Assembly (NCBI GenBank): GCA_026261815.1
Contig: JAMPIT010000575.1
Location: 36,877,501 to 36,941,500, forward strand
Reading direction: 5' to 3'
DNA: 64,000 nt
Origin: Monarcha castaneiventris obscurior
Lineage: Eukaryota; Chordata; Aves; Passeriformes; Monarchidae
The notes beneath the pieces were generated by a model that had not been told where the DNA came from, did not search any database, and saw only the letters and a list, made by a program, of their open reading frames with translations. The translations under genes were made by a program, and so were the position numbers. Positions 47,401 through 60,878 of this stretch are shown here, piece by piece. Each line of letters opens with the position of its first letter. Positions within the stretch are counted from its first letter, which is position 1.

Positions 47401-50400
47401 CTGAGGGACCTGGACCACTACCCCAGATTTGTCAACCCAAGGTACTTCTTGCCAGGCCTGTGCTGGTGTAGGTGTGCCCTGAGTCCCAAACCAGGGCCAG
47501 TCATGCCTGACTCCGTGTGCAAAAGTAGATTGCAGCACAGACCCTGTCTCGGGTGCTGTGCTGACAAAACAGAAGGCAGGGGAACAAATGCACCCAGATG
47601 TTCTCAACTGCTGTGAAGTGTGCAAAGAAATGAACCTTGGCAAAAGATTTAGTACAAGCACGTCATACCATGTTCCGTTTTTCAGATACATCCTTAACTT
47701 AAAAATCTTGGTGGTGTTTAACAATTCCTTAGTATATCCCTTTAGCAGGTATAACAGACCTAAAATACCACTATAATCCTAACAGTATGTTAAATTTAAT
47801 TTCTTCCCATTCAGCTACTCAAACTACTCTGACCAATTTTGATTGAGCTCTCAAGTTGTGTCTGAAAAAGGAGAATATCAGAGCATGGAAGTTTCATTTT
47901 TGTGAACAACTTATCAGAATTGTCCCTGCAGATTTTGTTATCTCTCGCATTATATTTTGCATCACTGGAAATGCTTTGCCCAGATCAAAGTATTTCAAGA
48001 TTTTTCACCCCTTTAGACTACCTCATACATTCAAAGGGTTTACAAATACATAATATAGTGTATTATTTATCTAATATAGTAACATAAAAGGATACATAAT
48101 TAAACATGGAAGGAAAAAAATTAAAACTAAATTTGACTTCTAAACAGAAATACAGCAGAATTTTCTCAAATTCTGAAAGGGAATACTTCAACACTGTGGG
48201 AATTTTTAAAAAAAAAGTTTTTCTGAGCTCTCCTCACTGAATAAGGTGAATAAAACCTTTTCTTTAAGTTATACTATTACAAGACATGGTCCCAATGACT
48301 GCTAATGAATCTTCAGTATCTGGGGACAGACAGAAAGGCAGGGCTCTGTTGTTCTTACTAAAGCGCAGAAAATATTTACGTTTAAAAACTGTATAATACT
48401 GAGGTGTAATATCAAATTTACTAATTTAAATATAGGATTCCCGATTTAACAGTGATAAATATATGTTGCATAACACAATAAAAATATGTTACACTTTTCA
48501 AAATGTATAGTAATTGCATTACACAATGAAACCACATACTAATGTGATTCCATTACTGGTCCCTGTAATATGGTCACAATCAGACACTTCCTAATTTCCA
48601 GAGAGGAATACATGAGTTGAAGCCAGCTCAAGGACATTGCCCTCTTCAAAATTGTTTTTCTCTAGCTCAGCTTTTATATTCACTCTCCCTGTGCTGGTCT
48701 GGCTAACTCAGAGAGATGTAACCACTCTAATGACCACAGAGAGAAATATTTACACCCCGAGTTGATCTACTCAGCTGCTGATAGCTGTTTATCTGCAACA
48801 CAGGCCACCTTCCCCTCCCCTTTTTGTGGTGAGATAAAACACACATTCTTTGAGACAGCTGTGGTCAATCCCACCCTGTGTTATTCCCCAGGCTTCATGG
48901 GCACATTGCCTTTACCCATATCCTCTTAGCCATCTTCCATTTTAGAGGTTTATTGGTTAGTCACAAGTATCAGCATAGATGTTTTTAAAATTACTACCCA
49001 TTTTTGGGAAGCCTGTATGCAGTAATGTTCTTTGCACTCTGAAGACAAGGATAAGATTTTACGCTCATGAGCTGCACTAGTGAACAGCACCAAAAAGGGA
49101 AAAGAAAAATATCAAAGGAGGGAAGAGGTTACGGAAGAACCCTTAATGTATTTAATATGGAATTATATTAAATCCAAACAGAATTATTTCATTATTACCA
49201 GGTTTTATTGTAGTATTCTCTTGGTAAGAGACTAATTTTAATGCAACTGCATATTAGATTTCAGACTAGAAAGAAAATGTAGATTAACTTGAATATATAT
49301 ATTCACCAATAATTGCTACCTAGTGAAGAAAAGAAAAAAAAAAGGATATAATTAAAATAGAATGTAATGAGTTTTATAACTTCAGTGACTTTTGACTGAA
49401 TATGAAACATTTACTGTCCCTATAGGGACTGAATGAGAAATGACTTTGTGTTACAGTATCTCCTAGCCCTTGAAGATTTAAGCCAAATGAAAACTGTCAA
49501 TCACTTTCCATACAGTGCTCCAAAAGGTCAGCTGTGAGTACTGCATCTTCCTCTTGACCTGTCTTGATTCTCAAAGTTGGAAGCAGTGCTATGTTTATAG
49601 CACCTACAATTTGGACTGCTACTTAAAGTAGCATTTTAGCTGATGGAAGAAAGAGTGGTTGGGACAACTGCCCTGAGTGGAGTCCATAAGTGTGTGATCC
49701 TCTGTCTTGCATCTGCCCCCCTTCTGTCCTTCCAGCTGCCCCTTGTAAGCACCCTAAAGTCCTGATATACTTTTGTTTCACTCTACTAACTCCATGTTTA
49801 TTTCTTTAAAGGGTGTTTAAATGATTTTTTGTTTTGCTTCTCCCAGATTAAAGGAGCGTGATGTGATAACAGCTATCCAGAAGGACTAAAGGGGATGAAT
49901 TTCCAAGAAGGTTTGTCCTGCTGTTGCTATGTAGTGCCCTTTTCCCAGCTACTCAGCAAGGACACAGGATTCTCATCTTGGCATATTTCATTGCAGCCAT
50001 GGTGGATGTCATCATCCAGGGGTACCTTGTATTTCATAGCAGATTAACACCAACTTAAAGGGTTGCTGGGTATCCTCCAGAGGATATTAGAAGCATCATG
50101 CAGCCAGAAGACATGCACCCACGTGGCATTGCACCTGTACAGTGTGAGAGAGACAGCCCCATGCCCTGCAAGGGTGCAGGGCTTTGATGGATCTAGGAGC
50201 ACCTTTGATATGTCCCAGCTGGTACATGTAATGGCAGTAGCTGCCCTCAGACTTAATACTTCAGCAAGAAACCCATAGTATCATTTTATTCTCTGTGAGG
50301 TCAGTTTGACTGATCCTTGTGCTTTTAGATAGAACTGGTCAGATGCAAAGGAAACACTGACATTTGAAAGAAGCCATAAACAAAACAGTATGATTCAGAA

Positions 50401-53400
50401 ACATTCCTGAGTATACTTACGTGTTTTTAAGGGAAAGAAAACAAATTTAAAATTCCAATTATTATCACCTTCCCTCTCCTCTCCTTAATAAACAGAACTT
50501 CAGAAAGAAAATAATTTTTTTAAGGATATGTTTAGATGCTTAGTCTCAGAACCGTCTCTGTATTTTACACAGAGGAAGCAAAGAAGAGATTGAAATTATT
50601 AAAAGGAATAGAGAAAAGTAGAACACACAAGGCTCTTGCCACCCAACCTCATCAAACACAGGGAAAAGGGAGACAGGTGTCTATCTACTCTATTAGTGCA
50701 CATTGCAGCATGACTAAATAGAGGAGCACTGCTTGCAAAATGGAATCTAGGCAAATTGCCCAACAGATGGTACAACCTATTAGTGAAGAAACTTTCTAAA
50801 GGATGATAAGCTACCGCAGGAAATACAGACATTCTTATATTGCAAGGCAGGTACTCTGCAGGGAGGTAGGACTCCCTGAAATATGAGTCCAATTTTAATT
50901 CTCAAACGCACCTCAGATTATAAGAAATGCCGAGCTCTGTGCTCCAGAAGCACAAAGGGCTCTCCAAGGTTTGGTGCCTAGGGTTTTAGGCATATTTGAG
51001 GTGAAATAGATTTAAGACAACATACCTCTGATCTAAGTGATTAGGGAAAAGACTGGTAAGGATTTTTTGTTCTTGTGTTTTTGTTGTTTTCCTCAGAAGG
51101 GACAAAAAGAGAAAAATGTGCTTTTCTTTCTTATGAAAAGAAGACAATAGACATTTAGGTTCTGGATAGGTTTCTCAGTTGTAAACCCTCTTAGCCAGAG
51201 AAATTCCATGGAGATTAATAAATCTGTGTTGGTTTCTGCCAGCTGAAACTCTTTTCCACTCAGAAATGAATTAAAAAAAAAAAAAGAAAGAAAAATTTTG
51301 CTTATTCAGTATTGTTTTTCTTCCCATAAAAGTGTCTGGCTTATACTTAACAACAGACATCAGAATGTCGGCCTCTAATTAGCTTCATTCATTTCATACA
51401 GTAACTATAGGTACAAAAAAAATCTTAGCAGGAGTCTCCTCCCTTCTTTCTCTCCTCTAACCATTGTGTATAAGGCATAGCTGAGACTTTGAATTCATTA
51501 GGCCCAAAAAAATCATCACTTCTTTGTGAAAATGAATATTTTTGCTTTAAAATGAGAGAAAGGATCTGCCAGCCCTGAGTACACTAGTACTGCAGCCAGC
51601 CAAACTTAACAATGCACAAACAAAACTACCAAATATGAAAAATACAGCTCCAGTCACAATGTAATATTATAATATAAGCAATAACAGTCTGGCACAAAGT
51701 CTTTTATTGCTGTTGGCAAAGAGTTCTTTAAGTGTGTGTGCTTGTTCATCCAAACGAAAAACAAAAATGCAGTGCATGAGAAATCATAGTTGCTTCATCT
51801 TTTTTCTCTGGTTATAGACTCAGAGATCTAAAGATTGCTCACTTATTGATTCAAACATTCTGTTCTCAAACCTTTTCCTTAGGAATGCAGTCATTAGTCA
51901 CCTGACTATTCTCACCGAAGCACATTCTGTTCCGAGAAGCATCCAAGTAGGTTAAAGCAGAAATAAGTTTTAAGAGTCTCTGTATCCCAGTTTTCTTCCA
52001 CTGACTTCAGTGTTGCCTCTTACGAGCTTGACCTATGATTTGTACGTGTTTAATTTAAAGCGTGATCTATGTATATAAAAACCATGCATATATATAAAAA
52101 TCTGATTTTATATGTGTTTATGTAATATGTGTGTAATGAATGTCTGCCAGCAACTTGTATTAACCATCACGAAAGGCTCTGGTTCTCCTGTCACTCACTG
52201 AAGTTTACAGCTGTTGTTCCATCAGGCCTGATGCTCATCTAAAGTACCTCATCTGAGAGCTATTAAGCATCTCCAGATGAAACTCTACCCCTTTGCTTTC
52301 AGTGAGCATGAGCATCAGCAGAGGTGAGGACAGGGAGGACAAAATCCCCAAATTGTTACACATGGACTGAACAAAATGTTCCTCCAGTTCCTTTGCCATC
52401 TTAGGCAATAGTGGTATTTAGTTTCTTGTCTGAGATGCACCTGGATTTCTCTCAGGAGCAAATGCATTGTGTCATGTGGGTAAATTCCAGCAGCAATTTA
52501 TATATGCATATATATCCTGCTTTAACTGTCAGGGCATCAGAAAGATGCTGAGAAACATAACAATTTACACTGGATTTTTGCTACCATTTAACTGGCAATA
52601 ATTCATTCTAAAATATCATAGTGGTATGTCATTTAGCCCAGTAAATATCACATTCTTAATCCAAAAGCCACAGAAATCTATGAAGAAACTTCCACTAAAC
52701 TCACAAGTTGTGGATATGTCATTCTATCCCACTAAAAAGAAACAACTTTGCAATCGTGCTCAGATATGTTTTGCTGTAAAAAATGGAGTCCCTGGCCTTT
52801 CAGTACATAGATTTAAGGATACAGTTATCATCTCATTAGACTGAGTTGGTGGCTTGAATTTATCATTAGAAAAATTAAACCAAGCCTTTTTTAACCCTAT
52901 AATCAAGCTGCTAATTCTGGCAGCATTTAACTTGTTGAAATGTACCTTGTACCATACGGTCTCCATCCCAGGGACTGCAGCACCTTTCCCTACCTGCTCT
53001 CATATTTAGATTTCCAGTTTCCAAGGCCCAGCCACATGTGGAACAGAGGGGGATGCACACTGGATCTCACCTCAACAAGAGGAGGAGATTCATTGGCCAC
53101 ATGTTGCTGAACCACATTCAGGTATAACTTGTTTTAAGAGCAAGATTAGCAAATCAATTAAGATTTGGTGTCTTTGGTCACATTCAGTGATTCTTTTGGT
53201 GCAGTTAAACCTTTCAAGGAACCATGCCCCATGCAGGATGTGCCAGCCAATGCAGGTGTCCATTACAGCTCATCTGGAGGATGTCAGGGTTAAGAATCAG
53301 CCCTGCCCTTATCAGAGGACAGTCAAAGTAAAGTATGATACCACCACTGAAGAGTTCACTACAAATTCAGACAGTAAAGAAGGCTGGCCTTAATGCTTGC

Positions 53401-53957
53401 TTGAGCAAAGCACAAATTCTGCTTCTATTCCTCCCTTCTTTTCACAGCCTCTCAGCACTGGTCTCTGAGATTTACCAGACAAATGCCACAGCTCCTCTCT
53501 TCCCATTCTGCAAGGCTCAAAAAGGAATTTACACATGCCATGCAGACTAGACACTAGAAAAAATGGCAAATAAATACCATAACTAAAGAACAAATTCAGT
53601 AAAAAACACACCCAAAAACCCCCTTCAAAAAACAAACAAAAAAAATCAAGAACCAACTCTGTGGAATTAAGAAAGAGACTGGATCACTGCTTGTGAAAGC
53701 AGTTTGAGAGACATCCAAAGGGAAGTTAATTCAGGATTGTGGCTGATGTTTCATGTCAGTTCTGACAGTAACAATTGTTCCTGTACACGTTGACAGCTGA
53801 AGATGAGTGGCTAAAAAGGAGACATTTTCTAGTCTCAGTTCAGAAAGCACTGTTACTTCAGTCAGTTGAAACAAGTGACTAGGAATTAATGAAATAATTT
53901 CAAATGTCAGCTATATCAAGTAATCAACTATTTATTCCTTTTTTTTTTAATTCCTAG
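44465..53957. other. Long unique non-coding stretch
   Basis: No gene or repeat family is recognised. Slightly GC-richer patches occur at 46080-46400 and 47250-47620. The minus-strand 136-codon frame at 44702-45112 and the overlapping frames at 47073-47724 on both strands have no known domains and are taken as chance. A-rich runs at 49328-49342 and 51271-51284 and a TA-rich patch at 52068-52135 are simple sequence. Confidence 0.5.
52068..52135. repeat. TA/TATG-rich low-complexity patch
   Basis: TATGTATATAAAAACC, CATATATATAAAAATC and TATATGTGTTTATGTAATATGTGTG follow one another. It is an imperfect simple repeat. Confidence 0.6.
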
Positions 53958-54173
53958 ACCTTCTATTCAAAATGATCTTTGCAAACCATTTGACCACGTC
54001 ATACTCCACTTTTGCTGGATTTGACAAATTGATGAGTGAACATTACAGAGCAGGAGTTATAAAAACTAATGAACGTTTGAATGAGTATTTTTTAATTGAC
54101 TTGGACAAAGCACAGAAATTTATAAGTCAATCTGTAGCAATTTGCTCTCACAGATTTCTACATCAGCAAGCTG
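53958..54173 (+). other. Candidate internal exon, 216 nt, open and phase-symmetric
   Basis: A strong acceptor-like sequence (T-run at 53938-53948, then TTAATTCCTAG with AG at 53956-53957) precedes a segment open in one frame across its entire length. It ends at CTG|GTAAAC (GT at 54174-54175). A TAATCAAC branch-point-like motif lies near 53921-53928. The length is a multiple of three, and the frame enters and leaves one base into a codon, so it could be included or skipped without a shift. The translation starts LLFKMIFANHLTTSYSTFAG and ends AICSHRFLHQQAG. It matches no family I recognise, and the codon composition is AT-rich like its surroundings. It may be a cassette or non-coding exon of an unseen transcript, or chance. 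Confidence 0.25.
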
Positions 54174-57100
54174 GTAAACACCTTTATTATGATACCTGAT
54201 TTGTTTTACACTAGTCTTCAAACACATGAAAGACTAATCCAGATACTCAAAGGAAGATGCAATATCTGTTCCCAGATCTTAGTCAGATCCATTAATTCTT
54301 CTGTGTTCTTCAAGTTTTTGGTGGGTTTTTTTGACAAATATCCTCCCACTTCTGTGGCCAAAGTACTGTTTGTAAAACACATTAATCATGTATAGAAAAT
54401 GGACATCAGCCTTGAGACATAAAACCACGGTTCTGCCTTTTATGGTCCTTAAAGACTCATGGCAGCTTCTTTAAGATATGACAGAAGCCCAAGGCCTTTC
54501 TGCTTGCTGTCAGTAAAGAAGAACAGCTTGGTGATGAAGGCACAACTGTGGCTGATAACTCATTAATTTTGAGATGAATAATTGCATTCTGTTTTCATAA
54601 AATATATTGTCCTTCTAGTTATATTCCCCTTTATACATTGTTCTCTTCTGTGACAATTCTGCCAAATATCGTATGAACAGGTTTCCCAGTTGCACTGTCA
54701 TTATCTGTGTTAGAATTTCTGGGCTCAGTTTTGAAGAGGCTATTTGGAGTAGAGGTGGGAAAAAAAGATATTTTTCAGCACAATGCATCACGATAAGCAA
54801 GCAGAGCAAGTTTAAACAGTGCTGACACTATGCACAGTATTCTAAGTTCAGCCCAAACATAAATGTATTGCCTCCAAGGACACATCACTTCTTAACAATT
54901 TTCTCTTACATCAAGAAAATGGTGACTAAGTCTGTGACCATGTTTTACTTCATGAATTTTTGGTTCATTGTGTATGGCCTACCTCAATGCATTGCATTGA
55001 GTGATTCAAATACCTGTGTGCCATGACTGTGCATAAATTTACATGGTTGTCATGCTGTAGCTCATCTCTGGCCACAAATCTGCAATTCTTGTGCAGAAAC
55101 ATGGGAGTGAGATGATGGTTACAATAAGTCTGACTTAACTTAGACTTGTCTTAACTGAGATGGTTGAGACAGGTCTGAGTTTTTGCCTTACAGAAGAGAG
55201 AAAGTGGATGGTGTGCATGCTCTTCCCCAGGGAGCAGCAAGTTCTCTATACTCTGATGGCAAAGGTATTTCCCAGGCACTCAGAGGTGGTGGTTTCTTCC
55301 ATCTCTCTCTCCCAGGGACTGCGGTAGGGAATTTACACCCACTTAACCACCTCCGTTTGCCAAAATATCTCTGAGACTACCAGGAGTGGAGCAAAATGTT
55401 TTGGGCTGCTTCATCCTCTGTTTGCAGCAGGTGACCTGCATCTCATTCTCTACACTGTTTAACAGCCAAGCAACGTGGGGTTTTCTAGGGTTTGGGTGCA
55501 GTGTGGTTCCGAGCAACAAAGAATCATTGAAATTTTAACACAGGTGAAGCCACTGTGATGTGGGATAAAAGAAGCAACCCAAAAGATCAGTGAGTACCAC
55601 TGCTGAGTGGAGTCCAGCAACTCTAAGGAAAGAGATTTGTGGGTGATCTGCTCCAATTTTTCCCAGAGTTTTAGAAGTATTTTCTGCTATTAAAGTGAAA
55701 TAATCCAAATATGGAGCAAAAATAGCTCATATTTCGCTGGAGACATTTCCAAGAAGTTTATTTGTAGTCGAACTTGTTATGACAGGTATCTATTTTCTGC
55801 TTCTACATAGAGGAATAAGAGATGAATGAATTTTTATAACTTTAGAAATGAATAAACATGTCAAATACAGGAATTATTTGTTAAGTTCTGTCAAAAATAT
55901 TTTTTCTCATAGCTACATTGTTGAAGAACCATTGTCTCACACCCACGAGTTGGAGAGTTCAAGCAGCTCTAGAAGTTATTAATAATGTTTGTAGCACATG
56001 TATGATGGGAGAGATATACACAAGTACAAACAGAAGACTGGTTTTGTATTGAAGGATTGTTGGAACAAAGGTGTCAGGATAAATAATGTATCCACGCAGA
56101 CATGTGCTGGCACAGATATATATACAAACTCAAATACTCTCAAGCTGGTTCCACTAGGCCAATCCAGCCCTTCCTGTGCCAAATTGCAGATAGGTTTGGG
56201 GTGTTTCAGCCTGGAGGAATTCCAGAGGAGAGGGGCTTGTGAAAAAAACTACAGTAAAAATTTAAGGATTATTTAACAGTACAAAGAGTTTGAAACAATT
56301 TCTTAGTATTAACATTGGACCTGCTACCAAGCTGTTTTTAATGCAGAGGTGAGACATAAAATATGATTTCTACAAAACATATGAAATTTAAATAAATTGG
56401 AAAATTAACAGCTCATTTAATGTATAGAAATACTAAAAGAAATGGTTGCTCATCTCTGGGAGTGTATTAATGACCAATCTTATTGCCTTGTACAGACAAT
56501 GCAACTTAATATCAAGGATCTGTCCTCTCCACCTGGTGTTTTATGGTTGGAGAATGGCCCTGCAGGGAATTACAAGAATCACTTAACCTGGGCACACAGA
56601 AAGATGTTTCCTTAAAAACTCTGAAAAGTAGGGGCAGATAAACTGCCTCTGTCATCCTTGCACCCACTATTCAGTGTGAATTGCTGGCTCTCCTGTAACC
56701 TGAGTATCTAAAGGTCTACAGGAGGGTTAACTAACTACTATAACGCTGGGAGTGGGTTGAGCCTTGTAGGAAATAAAAGCAAATTTATGATATTACATTT
56801 AATCACTATCAGCTATTCTTCAGTGCATGAATGAATAAATGCTCCTGGGTTAGATCTAGTCAGGAAATCACATCATCATGTTATTCGCAGGACTTTGAAA
56901 ACATGAATAATTCTCATCAGTGATCCTAATTATTCCTACAGGAGCTAAAGTTCAGTTACTAAGTAGAATGGGTTGATAAGAGAAGCATTATTTTCTGGTA
57001 GAACATAATTTAGCAACCAGCAGATATTGGACAACTGCTTACACGCCACTGGAATGTTCTGGTATGAACAAAATTTATTTCTCAAGATTAATAATGGGAA

Positions 57101-60100
57101 TCTTTAATTTCTATGATGGGTTTAATTCTGAAACTTATGAAAGTGTTTACATACTATTCTACTGGATTTAGAAATGAGAGATCTGGTTCAACAACCTCAG
57201 AATTATTTTTTTTTTCTGAGGTCACCAGATAAGTCCATATCTTAAGGACTTAATAAATAAACCCGTGGCATATCTGTGTCTCTGCAAACTTCTCAGGAAG
57301 TCTCTTACATCAACATTATCCATTAGCAGAGGACAAGAAATTTAAAAAATTTTCTTGCATTGAAGTTATAACTAGTATGTATTTAAAACTGGAATATACC
57401 TGTGTCTTTATATGGAATTAACCAAAGGACTTTTCCAGCCAAAAAGAGTTTTGGGCATCAAACCACCATTGTCCTTATGAGGAGACACCACATCTTCTTA
57501 ATACTGTGTCTTGGCTTCAGCTTTCTATTAACTTGGTTTCTGGAATCAGTTCTTATCTCAGTTAAGTAAGCAAATATCATTTATTCCTTGGCTATTTCTC
57601 ATAAGAAGATTAGGTGGTTGAGGCACTGAAATCCATAGCTGTTCTGCAATGCTGGTTTTTGAAATCAAGCCTGAGGTGATTTCATTACTGAGGGTTTTGT
57701 CCCATGAAAATGGTTAAGATGACTGCTGAACATTGAAAACAGAAATTCTTATTGTAATACCTTACATTGATTTTTTTAATGTTTTATATATATATGCTCC
57801 TTCTAAAATCTTCTACATATCCAAAGATCATGGGACAGATCCCAAAAAGCATGTAGAAACCTCAGGCAAAATTCAGACACATTCAGGAAGAAATGAAGGC
57901 TCTGAGTATCCTGCTGAAGCACCTCAGAAGTGAAAATTTTCTGTAGGCTCATAAAATCAAATCCTTAGGTGTGCCTCAAAGTTTGCTCTGTTTCATGAGC
58001 TGACCACCAAGGCACTTCAGGCCATCTGGAACACAAAAACCCAGAAATCAAAGTCCATTTGTCAGGTAAATGCATTGGTCACCATCAGAGCATATCCAAT
58101 CTCTTGGGCTGTTTTCAAGTTTAAAATGATGGTGAAACCACCAGTTTCAGAAATGAGACTAGTAGATTCTAAGACCTGTCAGCATGAAACAGTTTGGAAA
58201 TACCAACCTGATCATCAAGGAGAACACCCCAGTCACAGTGGTGTGGGGTTTGTGAGTAAATATCTTTGTCTTGTTAGGGTCCTTCCTGCACGCAGCAAGG
58301 CGAGATTTGGGGATCCTTCTAGCCAGACACAAGGGATACCTGCTCTCTAATCTAGCTGTTGAGTTGCTCAGCTGGGAAAGAGGTCCTCCTGCTCCTTTGT
58401 CTCACTTATTTTACATCAATACTGTAACCAACATGTGACAGTTGGAAAATGTGGAAATCAAAGTCTTCTAAGGGAAAGCAGCTGGATTATGCAAACTATG
58501 AGAAGGATACACATGGCTAAGTCTAGGTTTTTCGTAAGTATGGCTCCTGTCTTCTCACATGGACATTTTCCTGCTCTTGTTTTTAAAGAAATTAACATTC
58601 CTTTTAAAATCTAGGGTCTCTTTTCAGTCAGCTGGGTGTTTCTCTCACAGGGTCTTCCAGTTAAAACAGTCAGCTGGAGTACTGCTGACTTTAGGTTTTG
58701 TCACAGCTGCCAAGACAAGTACTCTGAATCACTAATTCTGTTCAGTTCAGATCAACAGAATGTTTTCATATCATTCCAAGGTACCCATCATATTAAAACA
58801 GAATATTTTCATTAAAATAGATACACAAATTTTTAAAAAAATAACATATTTTTCCTTCTCTTTCTTTCATAGCTAGCATCAAGGAAACAGTCATCCTGTC
58901 TTACACTTAAATATCACAAAATTTGCTTGTATTTCAGGAAAACATATGGTATTCATGGTCACATATGCATGCATACAAATCTCACGGAAAATATTACTTC
59001 TGAAGAGCAAAAATGTTGATGAGTCCTCCAAGAGGATGTATGACCTGGATCCCTTCAAGCCAATTTTTTATTCCCTCACTGTGAGAAGAGATAACCTGCA
59101 GTTTGAAGATATTTTTACATGAATCAGGAAAGAAAGAACCAGATCCCAACAAGAATTTGTGGTAAATTCACTGAGATCATCTAACACCAGTACCTGAGTA
59201 ACCTTACTCTCATCTAGTTTTAATTTTCATCTCTATTCTGAAAGCCCTGTAAGCACTCTCCATTTTAGATTAAGTCTTTCCTTCTCATGCCTCTTTCATG
59301 TGCTACAGCGTCATCCCACATTTAACACAGAGAAAAAGTTTACAGTCCTCTCCTATATTTCTTTATTTTAGCTCCTAGCTTTTATCTACATTAGTAAAAC
59401 AGCAAATTCAGCTCTCTGAACAAATCCAAGCAATTAACCACATTTCTTACCTTTCTCTAACATGGTTGGTGGCTCCTTTCCTTCCCGATAATGCAATTGT
59501 TTTTCCAAGCTGTGAGCTGCACCATCTCCCTCAGCAACCATTACAATGTGTACTTGGTCCCCTTAAGAATAAAACTTATTCTCCATCTCTGCCCATAATT
59601 CCTTGTTGCAGGCAATTCCCTTGCTGCACAGTATAGCACACAGTCTTTAATGTGGCACAGGCCAGAGACTTCCATAAATAAAATGAAATAAATCTTTCCT
59701 ATTAAATGTCCAGTCAGGGAAAATTATTTGAGAACATTGGCCATTAAAATAAAGGGAAGCTTTAGCATGGTTTAGAGATTTTTTCTAACAGAGGTGCTGT
59801 TATCCCTCATTTCAAAAACTTTAGATGTTATATGAGGATCTATTGCTCATTTTTTTGGAAAGAAGAGGAAGTGCATTAGATATTGGAGAAAGTTTAAAAC
59901 GAGATGAAAACTCTGGTTTCAGAAAGATCTTATAATCCAATTTACTGTAACCTTGTACAGCAACTGCAGAAGAGCTATTGACAGACTCGGTTCAGTGTTC
60001 TGCTCATCTCCCAAGGTTGGCACATAAAAACCAAAGCACTCCAGAGGAGAGAGTGTTGGTGGGTATTAATCAGTGTCATTCCCTGGGCCAGTGGCTAATG

Positions 60101-60840
60101 TCTCCTCAGCATTACCCCTGAAGATGTGGTCTTTGGGTCTATGACTGTCCTGAACTGGCAGACAAAACAAACACTGTGAGGACTGAGTTGTGGGATGGGT
60201 TTAGGATTCTCTGTAGAGAATGGGAATTTTTTTCTGCTTTTTGCAAGCTGAGAAACATTACTGCATATTTTCTATTTTCCATCTGTCACCATACTGAAAG
60301 CAGTTTTCCAGGGACTGGTTCTGATTCTGTGCAGCCCTGTGAATTCAAAATCATTTAATAGATATTTGAGCTGGAGATGGAGTGTCTACGCAAGTGTGTG
60401 CCAAAATGCCACTTTCTACACTGAGCAGCACCAATACTCCTGCATAACAATGCCATACTTCTGATGGCTGTGACAGCTCAGACCAGTCCCTGATGAGATA
60501 GTTTCTACTTGTTCTGGAAAGCAGGCTAGCCTGGGAGGCCCTGTGAGAGCCAATATGCAAGCAACTGCTTGGACCATTGCTGGCATGGACACTGCTGAAT
60601 TGCCATGCCAGATGACAGTCTGCATCTGCTTTCCCTGTGAAACATCAGCTCTGATTGAGATAGGAACTCATCAAGAGGTAAAATTCCTATCCACAACATG
60701 TCTTTTGATGTTCCCATGGAGGCAGAAATTCAGAACTGATAATGAATCTGAATTTGCACAAGCTCAGTTCTGAGGAACTGAAGGAATTAGCAGTGAAGGA
60801 CACCATCTCCCCCAAGCATGTCCTATCTGCCATCACAGCT

Positions 60841-60878
60841 CTTATTTAGTACTGGATGACTTATTTAGTACTGGATAA
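60841..60878. repeat. Tandem duplication, 2 x 19 bp
   Basis: CTTATTTAGTACTGGATGA is followed directly by CTTATTTAGTACTGGATAA, 18 of 19 bases identical. It is a recent local duplication in otherwise unique sequence. Confidence 0.92.

Noticed and set aside
56195..56235. CR1-like phrase GTTTCAGCCTGGAGGAATTCC
   Set aside because: It is too short, and the flanking sequence does not continue the CR1 consensus in either direction.
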